Shown here piece by piece: positions 12,801-23,874 of a stretch of DNA of 28,949 nt. Both the position numbers and the translations under genes were made by a program. Every line of letters begins with the position of its first letter. Position 1 is the stretch's first letter. Source of the stretch: Plakobranchus ocellatus (lineage: Eukaryota > Mollusca > Gastropoda > Plakobranchidae); assembly GCA_019648995.1 (NCBI GenBank), contig BLXT01007028.1:507472-536420 (forward strand), in the 5' to 3' direction. Below the pieces are notes generated by a model. It searched no databases. It saw nothing but the letters and a program-made list of their open reading frames with translations, and was not told where the DNA came from.

Positions 12801-15800
12801 AGATGTTTACGCATTGAATAAAATGACTCAAAGCTATTTGAGCAGACAAATGACAATTCAATGCTTTTGTGTAGCATTACAAAAGCGTTAACATAATTAC
12901 AGTTCAAATGCATCAGTACAATCAAAAAAGCATATAACAGTAGACACTGAGACGAGCAAGTGTCTGTGACATAGCTTAAAAAAAACAAAAACAGCGATTA
13001 TTGTACAAAATAAATAAAAATAGCTTGGCTCAAGAACAGAGACATGGCATTGAGATGCTTCTTAAAAGATTTTAATAAAAGGATCAATTAGTAAAAAGGC
13101 TTTTATCAGTTCAATTAATAAAATAAAGCGCACTTGAGGTAATCCAACCCAATTCAATGATTAATTTTGGAATTTGAGGAGATGATTGAAGATGCAACAA
13201 ATATCTGCTTGGCTAAAAAAATGATAACATGAAAATGGATTATATGTGTAAAAGGGTCTCTATTTTGTGGCCAATCAAAGCTTCTAAATCTAGCTAGTTT
13301 TTGATTGAAATATCAATCATTGTATGATTGTATTCAGTTTTCTGAAAAATGGCCCTCTTAACTAGTGAGGGGTTCAGATGGTGAAGTCAAAGCAGGTTTT
13401 TTTTTTTTTTTTTAGAGCTTTCTCAACAACAAAAGAAAAAGGATTTTAACTAATAACGGTGACGTCTTTTTTTCCAAAATTCCCTCTTAAGACTTTAGTC
13501 CCTTGCTGTCTGTAGTAGGAAATTTTACCCTCTTGAAAGAATTCTGATAATAGACTAGATGGACTGTAACTAACCATACATTTTTTTTTACTAATTATCA
13601 GATGAAGATTAGGCTTTAGTCCATTACTGTCTGAAATTTGAACTCTTGGGTGGCTCTGACTCTAGATCAGTAGTTTTAGATGGTGTAATAAATAAAAGGA
13701 GTCGGTGAAGAACCTACTATGTCATAATGTTAAGCTTTAAAGAAAATTAAATTCAAACTAGCAAGAATTAACCACCTTCCGAAACCTTGAACATCTATAC
13801 TAAAACTTTTTTCCCCATTGTTTTGATGGAGTTTTTAAATTTCCTGCTTTTTCACTAGATTCTAGTGGACTCGACTGCTTTTATATTCGATTTGCTTAAC
13901 CAAATTATAATTAACTAAGAGACTTGCAAACCGTTGCAATCAGTTTTGCTTATTACGACGACCAGAAAAGACCTATTTTGCTTATTCTCAACCAAAAATG
14001 CTTATTTCAAAACTGACTTTCTCCCCAGAAAAGAATACAATCGAGGTATCGACTTATCTAGTACGAGGCTTGATGTGAACTGAAGTAAAACAAAACACTT
14101 CGCTAGCCTAGCCTAATGAGCACGCTGACCAGTGACGTAGTATCATACTTTTGGTAGAAATCAAACCAATCACTCCTTTTCTTCAAAAAAGAAAGGGTTG
14201 ATCTAGCCGAGTCATCATGCGGGAAAAAGAGTACAACCGGTGACACGGTAAAAAAGGCCCTGTTTGACAAGTCAAGGCCTCCATTGCTATCTGCTCAATT
14301 GGTGGGAATGTCTGGCAATTTGTGGGAGACTTGGCAGGTTTGCTCTGACTTGCGTTTGTTTTTCACTTTGAAAATGAAAAGGGTGATGGTTTTGAGGGTA
14401 ATCTAAACTGTAGCTTTAACTCGATTGTCACCTAACTCAGCCAGTTCTTCAAATGGAGCTTTCAACATAAGATCTGTTGGAAGGATTTCCATCTCAAAGT
14501 AATTAGAGAATGCAGTGATTAGAAGGCTAATAATTTTAATATTAAAGATGAAAATTTTAAGATGAATGTGAAAAATATTATTAATTATCCTTCTTGATTT
14601 GTTGATGTGACTAGTTGAAGAAATGAAACACTGGAAAGAAGATAGAGGCCAAATATTTAAAAGTGGTTCCCTGGTGTGGAAATCTTGATTCATCCACCAG
14701 GCCTAGAATTTTAACTGGTTTCACTACAGAGAGAGAAAGCAGTATTCTAATGGTAGAACTATATAATATATTATTGCTGTTGAAATGCAAAAGCTGCTAC
14801 ATCTATTCTTTGATTTACATGTACCTACAAATTCATATTTGGTCACAGGTGAAAGTTTATTAAGTTATTAGGTTTTTCCAGAAGACTGGACTACAGTACT
14901 ACCAGACATATCACCTGACATAGTTTCATAGTTTGAATACAGACTTCTCTCAAGTTATTTCATTCCGTAAGAAAAACATTGAGAAAACTAGTCTGTTTGA
15001 GGTAAGTAGGCCTATGATGAGTAGAATATTTAATTTTGCTTGCCTAATCAAGGGATAAAGTTGACCTAATCATCAATCGTCCATTTGATTTTGCTCTCTG
15101 CAATCACAACTCTTATTATCTGGGGATGATACGGCGGACCCATTGGCTCCCTAATTATTAGATCTAGGCCAATTTCAAAATCAAACTCAAAGGTTAGCAA
15201 AACAAAAACAAAGAAGCTTGAGGCATATATATATTGACAAGCTTATGAGAGAAAAAGTCTTAAAGCTGCCGCACTTGTCACTGATGACCTACAGCTGCAC
15301 CATAATATAATATACTAACAACCTTTGACATTGATCTAACTTTTCATCACTCTTCAATTGGACTGCTGTCTGTGTATCAGTGCTCTCAACAATTTAAAGT
15401 CAATATAAGGCCTATCATTGGGCACACCACACCAGTGAACTATCTCTACATAACTAACAAGGATATGCTTGGATTGTTAATATCACAGAAGACATTCAAA
15501 AGTCTTTAAATAAAAACATAAATGTATCCCCCCTGATGTGATTTTAAGATATAAATTGAAAGCTAATTGGAAGGAATCTTGTTCTGATGTTAAATAGTAG
15601 TTCTTCAGTGCAGAAATCTTTCTGTTATAGCTTAAAAACAAAAACAAAACAAAAAAAATTCCTAACCTCTTCAGCTTTTTAATGGACAAGCTTATCGCTT
15701 ATGAGAGGAAACGTAATCAGCCCTTAAGCTGCCCCACTCACTGTTAACCACAAACTTGTCACAAATAGCATGCTTTGATTTGTACCCATGTCATTTATAA

Positions 15801-18800
15801 ATTATAAAACATAACTAACTGCTTATTATTATAAATGTGCTATGCATTCCTGATGATGAAAATAAACTGCCAAAGTAAGACTATGCCTTATTATTTAAGA
15901 GTATTTTTATTTTATTGAATTGTTTTGTTTCCCTGTGATGATAAAATGCAACACACATTTTTCCAGCTTTTTGTAAAGTTTTCATATAAGGGTTTTTCAA
16001 AGAGCTCGTACACTCGGTTGCACCAGTGTGGTTTAACTGCGGTTTAGGCTAAACCTTGGCTGAGTCGAGACTTAAAATTCATTTTCTGTTGCACCAGTGT
16101 GACTTTAAATAAGTTAGACTTAAATCGGGCTGAAATCGACGTGATATTTAAACCAGGCAGGGGGGTAGGTTTAACATCGGCTGTACTCTCACACATGCTC
16201 TTGTTTTCTCGTGGTTACTTTGTACAGTTTAGCAAATGGATGCTGACTTGAACTATGACGAAGAAGCTGAAGAACAAATGATGCAAGAAATGGAGCAAAT
16301 TCATCTACCAATTCATTTTCTATAGCCGCAAACTGATTTGGTATCAAGTCAAATATCTTTTCTGACATTTTGTCCATCGGTTCTGCTAGTCCACCACCAC
16401 CAGTTTTTAGTATCTCTTTCTTGTCTCTTACATTGTAATTTTTGGGTTTAATTTTTAAATTCTTCCAAATACTCTTCAAATTTGCCTTCTCCCGTTCACA
16501 ACGTTTTCATGGCTGTTGTATTCAGTGGTCACGAGATCTCATGCTTCATGTTTTTGTTTTAAATTTAAAAAAATATCTTTTGTTATTTTCCTTGTCCTCG
16601 ATGATCGGATAAACTTTTACTGTGCCTGATCAAGAACTTCAGAAGGGAGTGGTTTCATTTGGGGGGGGGGGGGNNGGGGGGGGGGGGGGGGGGGGGAATC
16701 CCACAATGTGGTACAGGGGGCAATGTCCCCGCTGTTTGTTTGCCCCCTCCCCCTCCCCCTGAGGCTAAGAATTTTTGCAGTTTGAGAATGAAAATGTGGC
16801 CTTTCTTGGCACTAAAACAGTACATAATCAACATCCACAGGTACATAATTTTTGCTGTGGAGGGAATCTGGAACCTTGGAACCCCTCCCCCCTCCCCACC
16901 GGATTCGGCCCTGTTTCGGTATTTTTAAGATCAGTTCTTTTTCATAAGCAATGTAGTTCTTTCCTTGCTTTTTATCGTCTTCCATGTGCGAGACGCTCAG
17001 CTCAGGCTTGACATCTATGTTGGAAATCACAAATACCACAGATCCCTTTTCAAAGACAAAAAAGTTCACAATTGTCATGGATTCCCAGTATTTTGACGAA
17101 GGTCCAAGTATAAGTGCGGGAAATCCCAATGTGAGAAAGCAAGCATACGAGTTCAACTACAGACTTCGATTCAACCTGGATTTAGCTAAACCACACTTGG
17201 TGCAACAGAGATTTAAGTTAAACCTCGAGCGCGATTTAGCTGAGTCTGGCTTAAAGTTAAGTAGGACTTATGTTAAACCATGTTGGTGCAACTCAGTGAT
17301 TAAGTATGAAATATTAGCTCTAGCTTGCTTAAATACTTTGGTATCTTGAAATTAAGAATGCAACATCAACACTCGGTTGCACCAGTGTGGTTTAACTGCA
17401 GTTTAGGCTAAACCTTGGCTCAGTCGAGACTTAAAATTCATTTTCTGTTGCACCAGCGTGACTTAAAATAAGTCGGACTTAAATCGGGCTAAAATCGGCG
17501 TGATATTTAAACCAGGCAGTGGGGTAGGTTTAACATCGGCTTAACTCTCATACAGGCTCACTTTTTATTATGGTTACTCTTTACAGTTTAAAAAATGGAT
17601 GCTTACTTGAACTATGACGAAGAAGCCGAAGAACAAATGAAACAAGAAGCGGAGCAAATGCATCTACCATGGCGACTTGTAAAAGATAGAACGAATCCAT
17701 ATACAAACTTCAGGGACGAGGAATTTCAGATAAGATACCCTTTTAGAAAAGACGCAGCCATGGAATTAACAGAAATGGTAAGAGAGGCTATATCTCAGCA
17801 AACTTTGAGAAATGCGGGTATTCCTGCTGAACTTCAGCTACTGACTTTTGTAAGATTTCTTGCGACAGGATGTTTTTAATGACCGATGGCGACTTAATTG
17901 GGATTCATAAATCCACTGTTTCAAGAATTGTCCATCGAGTGGCCAGTGCCATTGCAGCAAAACGTCGGGATTTTGTTACTTTTCCAGTAAACGCAGAATT
18001 AAACAATGTTAAGCAAGACGTTTATGAGATAGCAAGATGTCCAGGAGTTATTGGTTGTATAGATTGTACTCACATCCGCATTATCCGTCCATCTGGTCCA
18101 GCTGCCGAAATTTATCGGAACGGAAAGGGGTATTTTTCAATCAACGCGCAAGCTGTGTGTGATGCAAATCTCAGAATATCTAGTCTCGTAGCAAGATGGC
18201 CTGGATCTGCGCATGACGCAAGGATTTTCGATAACAGTGTTTTATCTATGAGACTCGAGAACAGAGAACTAAATGGTCACTTACTTGGAGATAATGGCTA
18301 NNNNNNNNNNNNNNNNNNNNNNNNNNNNNNNNNNNNNNNNNNNNNNNNNNNNNNNNNNNNNNNNNNNNNNNNNNNNNNNNNNNNNNNNNNNNNNNNNNNN
18401 NNNNNNNNNNNNNNNNNNNNNNNNNNNNNNNNNNNNNNNNNNNNNNNNNNNNNNNNNNNNNNNNNNNNNNNNNNNNNNNNNNNNNNNNNGTGTCGATCTT
18501 CATGATGTCGGTGTGTTGGATGATTTTATACCAGACATTATCCTGGTTCATAACCTACCGATCGGCAAAGCAGTGGAAGCGGAAAGGCAGGCGCTTATTC
18601 AGAATCATTTCATGTAATGGTAACAAATTAAGTTCACACATAGAATCTGTGTATAATGCAGAATCTTTATTTTCAGTGGTATAACAAACAAAAGTAACCA
18701 CAAAAGCAAACATGAATTGGAAATAGAAAGAAAACAAAATAGACTGAAATATAATTCTGGTCTTTGAACGGTTTCAATTATTAAATTGTAACATGTCCAT

Positions 18801-21800
18801 GAAACTTCCCGAGCTGCAGGTCCCATGCAATTGCTTGCTCGCATATTCTCGCTGATATTGGAGTATTTCCATTTGCAGGCTGTGCCATTCCAACTGAAAT
18901 CGATTTTGATCGATTTCGAACTGTAATTGACGGTGGTGTATTTCCATTTTGACGTCATGTTCTTCTTTGAGGTATTTCATACACATTTGATGAAACTCCT
19001 CTGCATTTGCAGATACCTTGCTTGCTGTGTTCTCATTCGTGGATGGATTCTTCCTTCTTTTTTTTTAGATTTCAGAAAAAAAAAATGGATGGTGCCTCAG
19101 CCGATGGCGACGGCGTAGATGCTGCTGACTTGGTTGCAGTATCATGCGATTGTACCGATGAACCTGAAATAAAACATGAATGAATTCTTATCTATATTTT
19201 TTGTGTGTTCTTAACTATAGACTAATAGGCAGCTTTAGGGACAGTTATGTAGCTATAGATTTTGATTACCTTTGCTGCGCAGGGAATCGATTAATAAATT
19301 TAAAAAGGACATTCATTAAAAAAAGGTTTTAAAAAGTAGCCAATAGAACAAAATAAAAATAATAAACGGTGAGCCTATTTGTGCGGTTCATCTTTTATAT
19401 AACGATGAGATGAATGCGTATGGGACGCAACATACATGCCAGTCCTCCGCGATCTCAAGGAGTTATCAAGCTTTTTATCTCTGAGATTGTTAATTGTCAA
19501 ATAAATTTGTAATTCTACCTCCACTCTTTCCCCTTTACTCTCCAGCTCCGGTGCGTATGTAGTTAAGGGTGCAAGTGTTGGCATGCTCCAATCTGTTGCG
19601 TTTCTACAATAATAGGCAGGCGTATAGGTTGTGAAGCTCTTTGATTTATTCAGCAGTGTTGTCAGTCTATTTCTTCATCGGTATGCCTTGTAGCTCCACC
19701 CTCACCCAAACCCCCAGAACAATTGGCTTTATCGGGCGCCCTGTGAACAACTGTCAGTTTCCTTTGTAAATGTAAATGGAATTAAAATGAAACAACTAAT
19801 AACAAAAGACTTACCTCCTTTTTCAAGGATGTAATCCTTATCGAATTCATTTTCGATAGCCGCGAACTGATTTGGTAATAAGTCAATGATCCCTTCTGAC
19901 ATTTTGTCCATCGGTTCCGCTGTTCCACCACCACCAGTTTTTAGCATCTCTTTCTTGTGTCTTGCCTGGTCCTTTTTCGCTTTAATTTTTACATTCTTCC
20001 AAAGACTTCAGATTTGCCTTCTTCCGCTTCGCAATGTTTTCATGGCTGTTGTATTCAGTTGTCACGCGATCCCATGCTTCCTGTTTTTTGTTGTTGATGC
20101 TGTTGTCGTTTCCCTTGTCCTCGATAATCGTATAACGTTTTAGTATTTCTAAGAGCAGTTCTTTTTCATAAGCAGTGTAGTTCTTTCCTCGCATTTTATC
20201 GTCTTTCATGTGCGAGGCGCTCAGCTCAGGAATGACATCCATCTTGGAAATCGCAAATACCATAAATCCCTTTTCAAAGACAAAAGAGTTCACAATTATC
20301 ATGGATTCCCAATATTTTGACGAAGGTCAAAATATAAGTGCGGGAAATCCCAAAATAGGCAAGCAAGCATACGAGTTCAAACTACAAACCTCGATTCAAC
20401 CCGGGTTTAGCTAAACCATACTTGGTGCAACAGAGATGTAAGTTAAACCTCGAACGCGATTTAGATGAGTCTGGCTTAGTGTTAAGTCGGACTTATGTTA
20501 AACCACGTTGGTGCAACTCAGTGCAAAAGTATGCTAAAGTTAGCGATTTTAATGAGTTTTTTTACATCTACTTGGATGAAGCATGCAAAGCTGAACTGGC
20601 CAGCAACAAGTGATCAAAATGTATATGGATTGGCCTGAAATAGGGCCTACTGCTATTGTAAGAACCACTGATTTTTTATATCATCCAAGAACAATGCAAT
20701 CTATGTATTTTAGATTGACTTCCTGGTCTGGTCTATATATCTAGATTCGATCAAAGCTATACAAGAAGTTAATTTTATCTCAATCTAGAGTTTGTAAAAC
20801 ACTCAAGACTATATCTAGTTAGTGAAAAATGAATTTGAATAACCAGGTTTAGAGTACCAAAAGCTATGTCTAATATAGTTATGGGACCAATGGATCGTGC
20901 TTATTGTCCTCAAATACTAGCCCTGGTTGCTAGATAGCAGGTCTGCTTTCCTATGTTAAAATAAACTTCATCATGTGTTTCTCATTTTCACTCTCAAGCA
21001 AACCCAAAGCCTTATTTTTACAATAAAGCCTTGCTCCCAATCTCCATATACCAGCGGTGACTAACAAGAAATTTTGATTGGCCGACAATGGCAAACTTGC
21101 ACCCATACAGCTAGAGATATACGACCAATAGGCATGCACAATGTGTCACCTCATTTTGACAAAAAGAATGTTACTTTCAGTTTCAAATCTGCTTTGAGGA
21201 ACATAAGTTCTGAATTTATTTTAAGTGGAAAAAAAAATCCATTTCAATCTCTTAGCAAACAAGTGCTTTGCACCTCTTCAACTTTTACTTTAGAAATATG
21301 TTTAACATTTGCATTTTTTCTATCTGTTTTCTTATGACTCTGCCTACAAACAGGCTGGCTCCCTAGATCAACCATTTCAGAGATTGAAGAATCACATTAG
21401 CTTTACATAGCTTATTAACTTTTTATTAATATATAGATTGTATTTTGAAAATCATAATAGTCAGGTTTTCGCTGAATTATCGTTATCTTTCTTTAGGCTC
21501 TATGGTTATAAATATTTGGGTATTATTTTGATTAAGATCATAATAGGCTTTCAGCTACAAAATGATGCTTATCATTATGTTTTACAGGATGCTAAACAAG
21601 AATTTAGTGCAAATAAACATTTCCCAAGATATTTAGTTTTTAAGTTGAGGTATTTTACTCAGTTCCTTTGTTTAAGGGGCTTACCCAGCATGCCATGCCC
21701 TCATCTTGTTAAAATGCTGGTTGGTGTGATAATGACTTAAAGAAAAAATTTACTGAAATTTGCTTTTGAATTTGATTCCGTAACTTTAAACTTATTTTTC

Positions 21801-23841
21801 AATAGTATAATGAACTGTCTTTATCTGTATAGGCCTTAACTTGGGATGTTACATTGTAATTAAATGGCTGCTCCTATTTCTAGTACCGGTGGAAACAGTT
21901 ATTGGCAGTAGTGTACCTCTGAACACAGAGTAGACATGATCTGTTTCCCTGTGATGAACTGTCTTTATCTGCATAGGCCTTAACTTGGGATGGGACATTG
22001 TAATTAAATAGCTGCTCCTATTTCTAGTAGCGGTGGAAACAGTTATTGGCAGTACCTCTGAACACAGAGTAGACATGATCTGTTTCTAACACTGCTGGAA
22101 ACAGCTCTCTCACTTTCTCAATAAAGAGGGTAACTCAGGCTTATTGTGTCGCTACATATAGTGATTTGAGTTTGTTTTCTTTTTTTTTTGCTAAATTTAT
22201 CTACACCTTTTAAAGAAAAACTAATGCCACATGTAATACTAACGAAAAACAGCAGCAGCAGCATTATATGTGTGGGCGCACAGGAAAACCCATCGGATGT
22301 CGCAAGTTAAAAAAATTGAGAAAGACACAATTTTGGATTCTCCAAACATTCCTGAGCATTTTGCTCTTTATTTGAAGGCTCTCTTATTTACTTACAAAAT
22401 TATGATGTTTTAAAGTCACCCGGTTAAGGAAACATAGTTTTGAGAAAATGGCTTCTAAAGTTTTGCATGCATGTTTTGTTGTTTTCAGCTGATAGAATAG
22501 ATGATCACATTGGTTTTACAGTCCCATGGCTCACATACACCTCATCATTGTTCATTCTAACCCACAAATGAAAATCTTAACAAATATGTTTTGGTGAAAA
22601 TGAACATTTAACCAAGAATTCACCATTTTGGGCCCATCTTATGTCATTGCTCATCACTGAGTGTTACACCTCAACAACGACACTGTCCACTTCTGTAATA
22701 AATCTATCACATGTAACTTCCATCCCTAGATCTAGATCTCTAGATCTAAAGTAGATCTATAAATTTAATCATTTGTAGACTGTCAAAACTACGATTTTAA
22801 GTTAAATCTAGCTTCCAAACATTAATAACAAAAGACAACAAAAATAAACAAGATCTAAGCCTAGGCCAGAGAGAGAAAAGGAGGTAGAGAAGGAAAGACA
22901 GAATGAAAGAAAATGGGATACACTGGTAGTCATTGTTTATAGATTTATATCAAATCATCAAGACAGAGTGATTTATTTATTACTTTTGCTTTGTTCATCA
23001 TCTGCGTCATGTTTTTCATGAAATAAAATCGATATCATCATTGGCCGATGAAAAGGCTAGGTTTAGGTTTAAAAATTTTGCAATATTCGAGTCATTCATT
23101 GAGGCTGCAAATGTGGGTTGGTCAAGTTTTGATCGAAAGGTGAAGGACCGACCTTTGTAAACATTATTTTTAATTGCAATTAACTTAAACTAAGTGCTTT
23201 CAAGGTAAACACTCAGTTATATAATTATTTAAAAATATCTATGTTTTGAAGATCTTTATGAGACAAGAAACGTAAATTGTTTGCTTAATTGTTTATCGGA
23301 TTGCGGCGTTTTTTCAGTCAGCATATCTATAAGGTTATCTCAATAAAACTGCTGCGCACTCAACCAGGTTAATTTATATACATGCGTACTAGTTGGAATC
23401 TAACGGTCAAGAAACTGCCGTTTAGTTTGATGTATAATACTTGTAAGTTTGTTGTAATATAGGTCTAGCAATGGTGATATCAATCAGGTGTTAAGTTTTG
23501 GAAATTGGCCTGTGTTTTTTTTGGCTTTCGTTGCCACAAACCAATCAAGATGCCTTACAAAAATGTATAATTAAATAAATTATAGGTTATAGAAATTAAT
23601 AAAACTTGATGGAATATGAAGATGAATAAATGGAGATTTTGTTGTAACAAAAATCTCGATTTCGGCCAAGAACAAGGTAATCGACTTTTAAATGGCTCAA
23701 GTTCAAAACAAGCCTTTGCGACATCCGACAGGTTTTCCTGTGCGCCCACACATATCATTATTATTATTACTTTTCCTTTACTATTATTATTATTATTATT
23801 ATTATTGTTATTATTATTACTATTATTATTATTATGTACAC

Positions 23842-23874
<33 letters not shown>

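Larger units (their letters stand above)
16011..17298 (+). mobile_element. PIF/Harbinger deletion derivative (non-autonomous copy)
   Basis: Its ends match those of the element at 17370-20523: CACTCGGTTGCACCAGTGTG on the left, and ...TTGGTGCAACTCAGTG on the right. It also has the inner CTGTTGCACCA words (16086-16096, and inverted at 17198-17208). The interior jumps at 16310/16311 from the first 75 bases of the transposase frame straight into the Myb-like gene, removing the equivalent of about 2.2 kb (17670-19844 in the other copy). A foreign block of about 300 bp sits at 16619-16917. The flanks are GTA and ATT, so no target duplication is visible. It lies 71 bp from the larger copy in the same orientation. 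Confidence 0.88.
17370..20523 (+). mobile_element. PIF/Harbinger DNA transposon, near-complete copy
   Basis: The left end starts CACTCGGTTGCACCA and the right end, reverse-complemented, starts CACTGAGTTGCACCA. Both continue to GTGGTTTAAC, so the outer inverted repeat is about 27 bp with four mismatches. The 3-bp word CAA flanks both ends (17367-17369 and 20524-20526), fitting the 3-bp target duplication of this superfamily, although TWA is more usual. Inside each end the word CTGTTGCACCA recurs (17445-17455, and inverted at 20423-20433). The element carries a plus-strand HARBI1-like transposase and a minus-strand Myb/SANT-like gene in convergent arrangement, the normal two-gene Harbinger plan. 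Both genes are broken. It lies in SEC11 intron 1. A 189-base gap interrupts it. Confidence 0.9.

Noticed and set aside
16655..16928. Gly- or Pro-rich proteins on both strands
   Set aside because: They come from the G tract and C-rich runs of the insertion in the Harbinger copy.
16008..17301. Target duplication around the short Harbinger copy
   Set aside because: The flanks are GTA and ATT; no 3-bp match exists at the defined ends.
21849..22076. 75-residue minus-strand frame with an internal repeat
   Set aside because: The repeat is the 144-bp DNA duplication; there is no start context or family.
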